A stretch of 64,000 nt of DNA from Acetobacter okinawensis (GTDB lineage: Bacteria > Pseudomonadota > Alphaproteobacteria > Acetobacterales > Acetobacteraceae): contig NZ_JOPJ01000004.1 in NCBI RefSeq assembly GCF_002153655.1, positions 1 to 64,000 of the forward strand. The letters are read 5' to 3'. Positions 35,119 through 43,625 of the stretch are shown piece by piece; the stretch's first letter is position 1; each line of letters starts with the position of its first letter. Both the position numbers and the translations under genes were made by a program. The notes beneath the pieces were generated by a model. That model searched no databases. It worked only from the letters and a program-made list of their open reading frames with translations, and was not told the DNA's origin.

Positions 35119-35948
35119 TACATCACGCCCTTGAGCAGACGCGCCCAGCGGATTTCCGCCGGCCAGTACCAGACCTGCCAGATGGGGTGTGCCGCTTCCA
35201 CGGAGAAGAAGATGCGCTGCGCCTTGCCCACAAGGTTTTCCATGGGCACAAATCCCAGATCCTTTGGTCCATCGCCCATAAAGCGGCTGTCTGCGCTGTC
35301 ATCACGGTTGTCACCCATGGCAAAAAAGTAGCCTGGCGGCACCACATATTCGGGCGTATCATTCTGCGGGCCATCATTGGTCAGCTTGAGAATGTCATGC
35401 CGGACCACGCCTTTGTCATCGCGCAATGGCAGCTCTTCCGTGCAGGCCTCGCCCTCCATGGGCATGCGCGTTTCATCCTGAGCCACATACGGGTGCGGCT
35501 GCACACAGGGTACCCGCGCGCCGTTAAGGTACAACTGCCCCCCAATGACCTGAATATGGTCCCCCGGCAGGCCGATCACCCGTTTGATGTAATCAATGGA
35601 CGTGTCCTTGGTAAAGCGGAACACAACCACATCGCCCCGATGCGGCTGCCCCGCCCAGACGCGGCCATTGAACAGGTCAGGCGAGAACGGCAGCGAAAAC
35701 CGTGAATAGCCGTAACTGTATTTGGAAACCCATATGTAATCCCCCACCTGCAAGGTCGGAATCATGGACCCCGAGGGAATGACAAAGGATTCAAACAGGA
35801 ACGTACGCACAAAAACAACGACGATCACCACCGTCAGAATTGTGCGCACATACTCCACCACAGCATGTCTGAGAGTAACAGCGTGCTGCGCTCCAGTAGG
35901 AGAAGTCTCCGGTTTACTCATGCGCTGCCCATCTGCTCCCATACTCAT
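35118..35948 (-). CDS. lepB: Signal peptidase I
   Basis: LepB removes signal peptides from exported proteins at the inner membrane. The 276-residue protein has one main membrane segment (about residues 33-55, TILTVVIVVVFVRTFLF). The catalytic Ser is in IPSGSMIPTL near 60, the catalytic Lys in DYIKRVIGLPGD near 120, and the box E motif GDNRDDSADSR near 215. Start codon is one of ATG 35948, 35942 or 35921; the first is taken. It lies between acpS and rnc. Confidence 0.95.
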   Translation of the reverse strand: MSMGADGQRMSKPETSPTGAQHAVTLRHAVVEYVRTILTVVIVVVFVRTFLFESFVIPSGSMIPTLQVGDYIWVSKYSYGYSRFSLPFSPDLFNGRVWAGQPHRGDVVVFRFTKDTSIDYIKRVIGLPGDHIQVIGGQLYLNGARVPCVQPHPYVAQDETRMPMEGEACTEELPLRDDKGVVRHDILKLTNDGPQNDTPEYVVPPGYFFAMGDNRDDSADSRFMGDGPKDLGFVPMENLVGKAQRIFFSVEAAHPIWQVWYWPAEIRWARLLKGVM

Positions 35949-35996
35949 GTCAGAAAAATAAAATCTGCCGGATCAAGCCGTGCGCTTGGTGTGATG

Positions 35997-36404
35997 TCAA
36001 CCCGCGCGGGCCGAGATAAACACCTGTGCAAACGCATAAGGTGGCTCATCGGTCATGCTCAGCATCAGTTCCGGCTCATAGCCCGCAGGCACCAGCTCCG
36101 CCAGTCTTTGGGCCGCAGCGCCACTGAGCACCAGCACAGGCTGGCCTGATGGCAGGTTTTCCACCCCGATCTGGCTTTGCGCAACCCCGTGGGCAAAACC
36201 CGTACCCAGCGCCTTGGCGCAGGCCTCCTTTGCGGCCCAGCGCTTGGCGTAGGTGCCTATTCTGGCAGCGCCAACCCGGCGCTCCGCCTTGGCACGCTCA
36301 TAAGGGGTAAACACACGGTCCAGAAAACGCTCACCAAAACGGGCTATGGTCCGTTCAATCCGCCGCATGTCGCACAGGTCCACACCCGTTGCCAGCAGGG
36401 TCAT
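35997..36404 (-). CDS. acpS: Holo-[acyl-carrier-protein] synthase
   Basis: AcpS transfers 4'-phosphopantetheine from CoA to acyl carrier protein. In 135 residues it has the metal-binding VDLCDMRRIE (Asp near 9), RFGERFLDRVFTPYE, and the helix KRWAAKEACAKALGTGF with the second acidic metal ligand. The start overlaps the stop of rsh by four bases. rsh-acpS-lepB-rnc-era is a recurrent alphaproteobacterial order tying stringent control to lipid and RNA processing. Confidence 0.95.
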   Translation of the reverse strand: MTLLATGVDLCDMRRIERTIARFGERFLDRVFTPYERAKAERRVGAARIGTYAKRWAAKEACAKALGTGFAHGVAQSQIGVENLPSGQPVLVLSGAAAQRLAELVPAGYEPELMLSMTDEPPYAFAQVFISARAG

Positions 36405-38734
36405 GACTTGGCCCGATCTGCCTGCATAATGCCCGAGACGGCGCGCAGGCCCGCAATAACAGAGGAGAGGTGGCGCAGGTCCCGCACCTCCACATCCAGC
36501 AGGATTTCCGTAAAGTCGAGCTGGCGATGCACGATCTTGAGGTTGACCATGGCCGCATCACATTTGGAAATCGTGTTGGTAATGGACGCCAGAACCGAGC
36601 CTTCGTTCCCCGCCACAATGGTAATCCGGCCAACCCGCATCTGCCCGGCACCACCCGTACGGGCCATGGCATCGTAGTCCCAGTCCACATCCAAAAAGCG
36701 CTCGGGCGTTGCGGCAAAGCTCTCCAGCGTCTGGCAGTTGCGCGTATGCACGGTCACGCCCTTGCCGGTTGCCACGACACCCACAATGCGGTCCCCCGGC
36801 AGGGGGTGGCAGCAGGCGGCATAATGCACGGCAACACCTGCCCCAAGCCCGACCAGCGGCACAGCCCCGCCTGACGGGCGGCGTGTTGCAGGCGCACCCC
36901 GGGGGCGTGGCCCCGCCGTGCCCAGAACACCCGGCAGACCGGCCAGCATACGGGGCACACGCTGCACACGCCGCAGTTCCGGGTAAGCCGCGTGCACCAC
37001 GTCACGCGCATTCAGGTTGCTGGTGCCAACAGCCACATACAGGTCTGACAAGGAACTCTGCTTGAGCGCCTTGAGTGTGGTCTCCATGATTTTTTCGGAG
37101 CCATCCACACCTTCCTGACGGAAAGCCTTGGCCAAAGCCGCACGCCCGTTATCCAACGAGACCTGACGCTGCTGCTGCGCCACATAACGGCGAATACGCG
37201 CGCGTGCCTTGCCCGTAACAACAAACCGCTCCCACGAGGGTGAGGGCGCGCCGCCACGGGCAGTCATGATTTCGACCTGATCGCCGTTTTCCAGCTCATG
37301 CCTGAGCGGCATAAGGCGACCATTTACCTTGGCCCCTACGCAGGTATCCCCGATCTGGCTATGCACCGCATAGGCAAAATCCACCGGCGTGGCTCCACGC
37401 GGGAGCGAGATAAGCTGCCCCTTGGGCGAAAAACAGAAAACCTGATCCTGATAAAGCTCAAGCTTGGTGTTTTCCAAAAACTCATCCGGCGCGGATGACG
37501 CTTCCAGAATTTCCAGCAGGTCCTGCACCCAGCGCGGACGGCGCACGCCACCGTAACCGCCTTCTTCGGGGCTGGTGCCCCCTTCCTTGTAAACCCAGTG
37601 CGCGGCCACACCGTTTTCGGCCACGTCATGCATGGCCTGCGTGCGGATCTGCACTTCTATCTTCTGGTTACGCGGGGAGCGCAGTGTCACACCCGTATGC
37701 AGGCTCTGGTAACCGTTGGCTTTGGGGGTGGAAATATAGTCCTTGAACCGCCCCGCAATCATGGGATAGGCGGCATGCACGGCCCCCAACGCCATGTAGC
37801 AGTCCTCGCGCGTGTCCACGATCATCCTGAACGCCATGATGTCGGACAACTGCTCGAACGCCACATTCCGGCGTTGCATTTTTTCCCATATGGAATAGGG
37901 CGATTTTTCCCGCCCCGAGACCTGGGCATCCTTCAGCCCGGCTTCATGGCACAGACGCAGCAGTTCACGCCGCACATCCTCGATCACATCCGCCCCCTGA
38001 CCGCGCAGGTAGTTCAGGCGTGTGCGGATGGTGGTATCAGCCTCAGGCTCAAGCTGGGCAAACGACAGGTTCTGGAGCTCGGTCTTAACCCGGTCCATAC
38101 CAATACGCTCAGCCAGTGGCGCGTAAATATCGAGGGTCTCACGCGCAATGCGCTGCCTGCGGTCCTGCCGCTCCACAAAATGCAGCGTACGCATGTTGTG
38201 CAGGCGATCCGCCAGCTTGACCAGAAGAACACGAATATCCTTGGACATGGCCAGCACAAGCTTGCGAAAATTCTCAGCCTGCTTGGTACGGTCGGACTGG
38301 AGTTCCAGCCGTGTCAGCTTGGTAACCCCGTCCACCAGATCGGCCACAACGGGGCCAAAGCCAGCCTTCAGCGTGTCATACGTCACGCCGGTATCTTCAA
38401 TAGTATCGTGGAGCAGAGCGGTGCAGATGGACTGCACATCCAGCCTGAAGCGCGCCAGAATCATGGCGACAGCCAGAGGGTGGGTTATGTAGGGATCGCC
38501 ATTATCGCGCATCTGGGTCTGATGGGCCTTGTAGGCCACATCAAACGCCCGACGAATGGCTTGTACATCGGCCTGCGGTGCGTAGCTGAGCACTTTGGCA
38601 ACCAGCCGCTCGCAGCCAATTTCCCCCATCCGGTCCATGGTGGACACGGGGGTGGCAGATACCTCAACCGGGGCACCCCCCTCTCCTTGCGAGGAGGAGG
38701 TGTGAACGGGAATATCGCCGCCCGGTTGGTCCAC
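36401..38734 (-). CDS. rsh: Bifunctional (p)ppGpp synthetase/hydrolase, RelA/SpoT homologue
   Basis: This is the single long Rsh typical of alphaproteobacteria, making and degrading (p)ppGpp. Order of domains in 777 residues: HD hydrolase (about 60-205) with HPLAVAMIL and the key HDTIEDT, so hydrolysis should be active; synthetase (about 270-400) with RFKDYISTPKANGYQSLHTGV and ENGVAAHWVYKEG; TGS (about 440-500, FCFSPKGQLISLPRGATPVDFAYAV); the helical and RIS regions with CCHPLPGDRIVG; and a C-terminal ACT domain (RITIVAGNEGSVLASIT). rpoZ lies seven bases upstream of its start, as in E. coli rpoZ-spoT. Confidence 0.96.
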   Translation of the reverse strand: MDQPGGDIPVHTSSSQGEGGAPVEVSATPVSTMDRMGEIGCERLVAKVLSYAPQADVQAIRRAFDVAYKAHQTQMRDNGDPYITHPLAVAMILARFRLDVQSICTALLHDTIEDTGVTYDTLKAGFGPVVADLVDGVTKLTRLELQSDRTKQAENFRKLVLAMSKDIRVLLVKLADRLHNMRTLHFVERQDRRQRIARETLDIYAPLAERIGMDRVKTELQNLSFAQLEPEADTTIRTRLNYLRGQGADVIEDVRRELLRLCHEAGLKDAQVSGREKSPYSIWEKMQRRNVAFEQLSDIMAFRMIVDTREDCYMALGAVHAAYPMIAGRFKDYISTPKANGYQSLHTGVTLRSPRNQKIEVQIRTQAMHDVAENGVAAHWVYKEGGTSPEEGGYGGVRRPRWVQDLLEILEASSAPDEFLENTKLELYQDQVFCFSPKGQLISLPRGATPVDFAYAVHSQIGDTCVGAKVNGRLMPLRHELENGDQVEIMTARGGAPSPSWERFVVTGKARARIRRYVAQQQRQVSLDNGRAALAKAFRQEGVDGSEKIMETTLKALKQSSLSDLYVAVGTSNLNARDVVHAAYPELRRVQRVPRMLAGLPGVLGTAGPRPRGAPATRRPSGGAVPLVGLGAGVAVHYAACCHPLPGDRIVGVVATGKGVTVHTRNCQTLESFAATPERFLDVDWDYDAMARTGGAGQMRVGRITIVAGNEGSVLASITNTISKCDAAMVNLKIVHRQLDFTEILLDVEVRDLRHLSSVIAGLRAVSGIMQADRAKS

Positions 38735-38741
38735 GCGCGCT

Positions 38742-39113
38742 TTACCGCCGTGCGCGACCGGTCAGGGCCGCCTCGATGGCGCGCACGTCGTCCGCTGCTT
38801 CTTCCTCGGCGGAGACTTCCTGCAGACCGAAAATATTCTGTTCGGTCGGCACCAGATCCTGCACTTCCTCTTCCACGGGCTCGGGCTCGGGCTCGCGGGC
38901 CTGCGAGCGGATCAGGTCGCTCCGCAGCGCAGGAAGTTGCACGGTTTCATCCGCAATTTCACGCAATGCAACGACGGGGTTCTTGTCGTTGTCGCGGTCA
39001 ATGGTCAGCTCCTCGCCACGGGAGATGTTGCGGGCGCGCTGCGCGGCGTACACCACCAGTTCAAAGCGGTTTGGAACCTTTTCAACGCAGTCTTCGACGG
39101 TGACGCGGGCCAT
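38742..39113 (-). CDS. rpoZ: RNA polymerase omega subunit, with acidic C-terminal extension
   Basis: Omega stabilises the beta' subunit and forms part of a ppGpp site. The core (1-70) is clear: [48 protein letters not shown]. The remaining 50 residues are an acidic, Pro/Glu-rich extension ([12 protein letters not shown]) not present in the 91-residue E. coli subunit. rsh starts seven bases after, so ppGpp enzyme and target subunit share a transcript. Confidence 0.95.
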   Translation of the reverse strand: MARVTVEDCVEKVPNRFELVVYAAQRARNISRGEELTIDRDNDKNPVVALREIADETVQLPALRSDLIRSQAREPEPEPVEEEVQDLVPTEQNIFGLQEVSAEEEAADDVRAIEAALTGRARR

Positions 39114-39203
39114 TACGAAGAGCCTCCAGACAGTTCAGCACAGAAATACAATAAATAAAGACAGAAAGGTCTTATTACCGCATCCACCCACAACAGGAAA
39201 GGT

Positions 39204-39722
39204 TTATTCCCCAATCACCCTGATTTCCTGCCCCTGCACGGCCCTGAGCATCTGCTCCATGGTGTGGTGGGTCAGCGGGTGCACCCAGTCTGGGCACACA
39301 TCGTGCAAAGGCCGCAGCACAAAAGCGCGCTCATGCGCACGGGGGTGCGGCAGGCTCAGGCGCTGCGTATTAAGATGAACACCCTCCATGGCAATGATAT
39401 CCAGATCAAGCGTGCGCGCAGCATTAGGCACGGAACGCACACGCCCCTGATGCGTTTCTATGGCCTGAAGCTGATCCAGCAGAGCCAGAGGAGGCAGACT
39501 CGTCACACCGCGCACAACACCATTCACATAGACCGGCTGCCCGGAAGGCGGGACAGGTGCGCTCTCATACCAGCGGGAGACAGCCTTTAGTTCCAGCCCC
39601 GGCACACAGCGCAGAGCCTGCACGGCCTGCTCGCAGCTTTTTAGGGCGCTGCGCTCCCCCAGAGGCAGATTTGCACCTATTGCTATCAGGACTGTTCTGG
39701 TATGATTTTGCTCTTCCGCCAT
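39204..39722 (-). CDS. folK: 2-amino-4-hydroxy-6-hydroxymethyldihydropteridine pyrophosphokinase
   Basis: HPPK makes the activated pterin for folate synthesis. The 172 residues show IGANLPLGER at the start, VSRWYESAPV and VYVNGVVRG, and the signature ARTLDLDIIAMEG with the two Mg-binding Asp residues near 100, then LPHPRAHERAFVLRPL. ATG at 39722 has GAGG upstream and is preferred to an upstream in-frame start at 39734. It is a stand-alone folate gene here, upstream of rpoZ with a 90-base gap. Confidence 0.95.
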   Translation of the reverse strand: MAEEQNHTRTVLIAIGANLPLGERSALKSCEQAVQALRCVPGLELKAVSRWYESAPVPPSGQPVYVNGVVRGVTSLPPLALLDQLQAIETHQGRVRSVPNAARTLDLDIIAMEGVHLNTQRLSLPHPRAHERAFVLRPLHDVCPDWVHPLTHHTMEQMLRAVQGQEIRVIGE

Positions 39723-39906
39723 GTGTTGCCTCACACCTGAGTGGACTATCTTGTTTTAGACACAATTGGGGCTTTTCTTATAAGAACGCTCCGCAAACAA
39801 ACAGTCAGAGGGGCCTTAATATTCCGAACCGTATGAAAAAAATTTCATTCCAAGATAATCGAAACCCAAAAGAAACAACTTTGAATTTATTTAGAGGACT
39901 AAATCC

Positions 39907-40524
39907 ATGAACCTTAAAAAAGACGAAAAAACCTGTCTTTTTATTGACGGATCAAGCCTGTATTCAACCTCCCGCAGCTTGGGGTTTGATGTCGATTATA
40001 AAAAATTACTCGAATTTTTTGCCGCCAAAACCCATGTGATCCGCGCCTATTACTATGCCGCCATTCTGGATACCGAGGACTACTCCCCCCTCAAGCCCCT
40101 GACTGACTGGCTATCGTACAACGGTTATTTTCTGGTGACCAAACCCGCGCGTGAATTTACGGATTCGACAGGAAAACGCCGTGTCAAAGGCAATATGGAC
40201 ATAGAGATTGCCGTGGACATGATGGAAATGGCCCCCCACATCGACCACGCCATCCTGTTCAGTGGTGATTCGGATTTCCGCCGGGTGGTGGAAGCCGTGC
40301 AGCGGCAGGGTACGCGCGTATCCGTTGCGTCTTCCATGCGCTCCTCCCCACCGCTGATCGGAGATGACCTGCGCAGGCAGGCCGACCAGTTCCTTGAACT
40401 GGCATCCCTTGGCGCCAACTTTACCCGCCGGCAGACCGAACCAAGCCGCCCACGCGCCAACCCGGCCCCTGTCCGCCACCCGGCAGACCAGATGAGCGAA
40501 CCCGAGGATGACCCGCTAAACTGA
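39907..40524 (+). CDS. NYN-domain (LabA/DUF88-type) putative ribonuclease
   Basis: This 205-residue protein has a PIN-like NYN fold: FIDGSSLYSTSRSLG near residue 13 (first catalytic Asp), VKGNMDIEIAVDMMEMA near 95, and AILFSGDSDFRRVVEAVQRQG near 115, giving the acidic metal cluster of this family. The last 45 residues are a disordered, Arg/Pro/Glu-rich tail without the LOTUS domain some relatives have. NYN proteins are thought to act on RNA; substrate is unknown. The leader and first 60 codons are noticeably AT-rich compared with neighbours. An AGAGGA ribosome site precedes the ATG. A terminator follows, so it is monocistronic. Confidence 0.85.
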   Translation: MNLKKDEKTCLFIDGSSLYSTSRSLGFDVDYKKLLEFFAAKTHVIRAYYYAAILDTEDYSPLKPLTDWLSYNGYFLVTKPAREFTDSTGKRRVKGNMDIEIAVDMMEMAPHIDHAILFSGDSDFRRVVEAVQRQGTRVSVASSMRSSPPLIGDDLRRQADQFLELASLGANFTRRQTEPSRPRANPAPVRHPADQMSEPEDDPLN

Positions 40525-40557
40525 GCAAAATGTGACAAAACAGAATTTTGCTCTTTT
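40523..40557 (+). terminator. Rho-independent terminator of the NYN gene
   Basis: Stem GAGCAAAAT with ATTTTGCTC (9 base pairs) overlaps the stop codon, has a 13-base loop and is followed by TTTTG. Confidence 0.65.
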
Positions 40558-40659
40558 GCCCCGAACGTATCTGTTCCTCACGCGTTTGGCATAGCACAAT
40601 CCCCTTGCAGCCCTGGGGTTAGCCTTAGGTCAAACGTCAAGGTTTTCCGGAGTTAACTG

Positions 40660-41358
40660 ATGCCGACATGTTCCGAAGCCAGAAGCAACCTGCTTTCTCT
40701 CCTGCGCGGTGTTGAGCACTTCAACACCGAAGTATTCCCCGCAAAGGAAGCCCTGTTTGCCAGTCTGGCCAAAGGGCAGGCTCCCGGCGCGCTGTTCATT
40801 GCCTGTGCCGACAGCCGCATCAACCCCAACCTGATTACCCAGACAGAACCGGGTGATCTGTTCATTCTGCGTAACATTGGCAATCTGGTTCCCGCTTATG
40901 GGGAAATGCTTGGTGGTGTTTCCTCAGCCATTGAATATGCGGTCATGGGGCTTGGGGTGTCTTCCATTATTGTCTGCGGCCATTCCGACTGCGGCGCCAT
41001 GAAGGCCCTGCTCGACCCGGAAAAAGCCGGACTGGACAAAATGCCCACAGTGCGTAGCTGGCTGCGTAATGCAGAAGCCGCACGCGCAGCAACACTGAAC
41101 ACATTCCGCTCTGACGATGCAGGACCGGCAACGGTGCGGTGTCTGGCCGAACAGAATGTGCTGCTCCAGCTGGCCCACCTGCGCACCCACCCTGCCGTTG
41201 CCGCAGGGCTGGCACGTAATACGCTGTTCCTGCAAGGATGGTTTTACGATATTGGCACGGGTGAAGTCTCTGTGCTGGATGAGCAGACCCGGACCAGTGT
41301 TCCAATCAACAGCATTATTGAACAGATGCAAAAGCAGACCGAGCAGGAAACTGCATAA
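40660..41358 (+). CDS. Beta-class carbonic anhydrase
   Basis: It interconverts CO2 and bicarbonate in the cytoplasm, supplying bicarbonate for carboxylations and buffering pH. The 232-residue protein carries the zinc ligands in CADSRINP (Cys near 49, Asp, Arg) and in CGHSDCGAMKA (His and Cys near 108-111), with NIGNLVPAYG between. The family's GWFYDIGTGEVSVLD closing strand is present. The ATG at 40660 lies after GGAG. Bicarbonate-handling could matter to an acid-producing organism, but that is inference. Confidence 0.94.
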   Translation: MPTCSEARSNLLSLLRGVEHFNTEVFPAKEALFASLAKGQAPGALFIACADSRINPNLITQTEPGDLFILRNIGNLVPAYGEMLGGVSSAIEYAVMGLGVSSIIVCGHSDCGAMKALLDPEKAGLDKMPTVRSWLRNAEAARAATLNTFRSDDAGPATVRCLAEQNVLLQLAHLRTHPAVAAGLARNTLFLQGWFYDIGTGEVSVLDEQTRTSVPINSIIEQMQKQTEQETA

Positions 41359-41404
41359 CACACTCCGTGTCTGCTTAACGGCGCGCCATCTTGGCCTTGT
41401 GGCT

Positions 41405-42274
41405 ATGATGGGCGCCGTTTTTTTTGTGGTTGGCAGCCCCCCATCCCATGCTCTCCCACCTGTGCAGACTTTTAAAATCAGCACATGGAACATGGATTGG
41501 CTGCTCAGCAGCCCGGCACAGAATGCACCCGATGTTCCGCCTGACATTCCACACAGATCAGCCAGTGACCTGACCACTCTGGCCACCTATGCCCAACGCC
41601 TGCACCCGGACCTGATCGGCTTGCAGGAGGTGGGGGACAGCACAACACTGGGCCGCCTGTTTGCCCCACAGGACTACCAGCTACTCCTCTCCAATGATGC
41701 GATTGCCCAGCATACAGCCCTTGCCGTGCGGCGCGGCCTAACCGTGCAACGCAACCCCGATGTTAGCGCACTCGCTACAAACACAGCCGCTGCGCACCAC
41801 CTGCTACGCAGTGGGCTGGACATTAATGTGCTCATCGGCCGCATGACCCTGCGCGTTTTAGTCGTTCATCTTAAAACTGGCTGCTGGGATAACCCGGTAT
41901 CGGAAACCCGCTACGCCTGCCCAATTTTGTTCCAGCAGTTCCACGCCCTGCGCGACTGGCTGGCAGAGAGAACAAAAAACGGGGAAGCTTTTGCCATTAT
42001 AGGCGACTTTAACCGCCGCATGACGCAAACGGACCCTTTGTTCGTTAGCCTGAATCAGGTTACGCCACTGCTCCTGACCACTGCCGGGCGGGCCAGCCCA
42101 TGCCTGAATGGCAGTTACTTTATTGACCATATTCTACTCGGAGGTGCCGCCCAGAAGTGGGCAGACCCAAACTCCCTGCGGGTAATGACCATTCCACAAA
42201 ACAGCACACGGGTTCTCAGCGACCACTGCCCCGTATCCATCACACTGCGTGTGCCACAGGACGCACCGCCATAA
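41405..42274 (+). CDS. Secreted endonuclease/exonuclease/phosphatase-fold hydrolase
   Basis: The product belongs to the DNase I-like EEP superfamily: FKISTWNMDWLL near 20 (Asn), DLIGLQEVGD (metal-binding Glu), RVLVVHLKTGCW, IIGDFNRRM (Asp, Asn) and DHILL/LSDHCPVSI (catalytic His). Substrate could be nucleic acid, phospholipid or inositol phosphate. The N-terminus is hydrophobic with ALA-type cleavage (SPPSHALPP), suggesting export, but lacks a basic segment before the core when started at ATG 41405 or GTG 41399. No better in-frame start exists between here and the carbonic anhydrase stop. The start is the weak point of this entry. Confidence 0.78.
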   Translation: MMGAVFFVVGSPPSHALPPVQTFKISTWNMDWLLSSPAQNAPDVPPDIPHRSASDLTTLATYAQRLHPDLIGLQEVGDSTTLGRLFAPQDYQLLLSNDAIAQHTALAVRRGLTVQRNPDVSALATNTAAAHHLLRSGLDINVLIGRMTLRVLVVHLKTGCWDNPVSETRYACPILFQQFHALRDWLAERTKNGEAFAIIGDFNRRMTQTDPLFVSLNQVTPLLLTTAGRASPCLNGSYFIDHILLGGAAQKWADPNSLRVMTIPQNSTRVLSDHCPVSITLRVPQDAPP

Positions 42275-42311
42275 AAAAAGGACCGCTACGTAACCGCAGC
42301 GGCCCTTTTTA
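42275..42311 (+). terminator. Rho-independent terminator after the EEP hydrolase, probably bidirectional
   Basis: Imperfect stem AAAAAGGACCGCT with AGCGGCCCTTTTT (one mismatch) just after the stop codon, ending in a T run. The A-run on the left may serve the convergent helicase gene. Confidence 0.8.
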
Positions 42312-42326
42312 CCATACTCTGCCCGA

Positions 42327-43625
42327 TCAGGCGTGTGCGCCAGACCTGTGCGAGGCCCCGGAACGCCCACCACCAGAACGGCGCGGCGGGCCACCACGGC
42401 CACCACCATTACGCGGCGGACCACCACGGCCCCGACCACCACCGCCACCCAGAACAGGCGGACGCTGGGTCGAAAACTCGGCCTCTTCCGAATGCCAGGG
42501 ATGATCGCGCACAACCGGAATGGATTTTCCGATTGTTTTTTCAATATCTTTCAGCCACGCCCGCTGTTCCGCATCGCAGAAAGACACAGCCCAGCCATCA
42601 CGCCCGGCACGGGCGGTACGGCCAATACGGTGCACATAGCTTTCTGGCACATTCGGCAGGTCGTAGTTGAACACGTGGCTGACTTCATCCACGTCAATAC
42701 CACGCGCGGCAATATCGGTCGCCACCAGAACCTTGACCGATCCGGCACGGAAGCCCTTCATCGCCCGCTCACGCGCGCCCTGAGACTTGTTGCCGTGAAT
42801 GGCCTCGGCTGTCACGCTGTTCTTGTTAAGGAACTCAGCCACTTTATTGGCTTCATGCTTCATCAGCGTAAACACGACGGCACGGGCCACCTTGTCGGAT
42901 TCCACCATGGTCAGCAGGGCGTCGCGCTTGTCGCTCGTCCCATTCACAAACATGATGGCCTGCTGAATACGGTCAACCGTGCTGGAGGGCGGAGCCACTT
43001 CCACGCGTGCGGGGTTGCTCAACAGGGATGCAGCAAGGTCTTCAATGCTTTTGGGCATTGTCGCCGAGAACAGCAGAGTTTGCCGCTGCGCTGGAACATA
43101 GCTCATAATCCGGCGGATATCGCGCACAAACCCCATGTCCAGCATGCGGTCGGCTTCATCAAGCACCAGAACTTCAAGCCCGGACAAGTCAATATAGCCC
43201 TGACCAATCAGGTCCAGCAGGCGGCCTGGAGCTGCCACAAGCACGTCCACACCACGGCGCATGGCGTCCACCTGCCTGCCCTGCCCGACACCGCCGAACA
43301 CAACAGCCTGCGAAAATTTCATGTATTTTGCGTAGGCTTTAAAGCTGTCGCTAATCTGGGCAACCAGCTCACGCGTGGGGGCCAGCACCAGAACGCGCGG
43401 CTGCTTGGGGGCCGTGGCCTTGGGGGTGTTGTGCAGGTGCTGCAAAATCGGCAGAGCAAAAGACGCGGTCTTGCCTGTTCCGGTTTGTGCCAGACCCAGC
43501 AGGTCCCGCCCTTCCAGCAGATGCGGAATAGACCCCGCCTGAATGGGAGTAGGTATTTCGTACCCTTGGTCGGCCAGTGCCTGCAACAGAGGTGCAGCGA
43601 GTTTCAGATCCGAAAAAGTAGTCAT
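42327..43625 (-). CDS. rhlE: DEAD-box ATP-dependent RNA helicase (RhlE type)
   Basis: This 432-residue RNA helicase remodels structured RNA in ribosome assembly or decay. Motifs in order: Q motif (FSDLKLAAPLLQALADQGYEIPTPIQ), I AQTGTGKTASF, Ia PTRELVAQI, II VLDEADRMLDMG, III FSATMPK, IV to VI with VVFTLMKHE, TDIAARGIDVD and HRIGRTARAG. The C-terminal 60 residues are a Gly/Arg-rich RGG tail (GGGGGRGRGGPPRNGGGRGG), typical for RNA binding. A long AT-rich leader precedes it (43626-44120), suggesting control at the RNA level. Confidence 0.94.
   Translation of the reverse strand: MTTFSDLKLAAPLLQALADQGYEIPTPIQAGSIPHLLEGRDLLGLAQTGTGKTASFALPILQHLHNTPKATAPKQPRVLVLAPTRELVAQISDSFKAYAKYMKFSQAVVFGGVGQGRQVDAMRRGVDVLVAAPGRLLDLIGQGYIDLSGLEVLVLDEADRMLDMGFVRDIRRIMSYVPAQRQTLLFSATMPKSIEDLAASLLSNPARVEVAPPSSTVDRIQQAIMFVNGTSDKRDALLTMVESDKVARAVVFTLMKHEANKVAEFLNKNSVTAEAIHGNKSQGARERAMKGFRAGSVKVLVATDIAARGIDVDEVSHVFNYDLPNVPESYVHRIGRTARAGRDGWAVSFCDAEQRAWLKDIEKTIGKSIPVVRDHPWHSEEAEFSTQRPPVLGGGGGRGRGGPPRNGGGRGGPPRRSGGGRSGASHRSGAHA

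Noticed and set aside
36401-38734. Separate relA and spoT genes
   Set aside because: One long Rsh with intact HD and synthetase motifs explains both activities, as usual in alphaproteobacteria.
42340-42450. Tandem DNA repeat or CRISPR-like array
   Set aside because: The repetitive sequence encodes the Gly/Arg-rich tail of the helicase; no regular repeat-spacer pattern.
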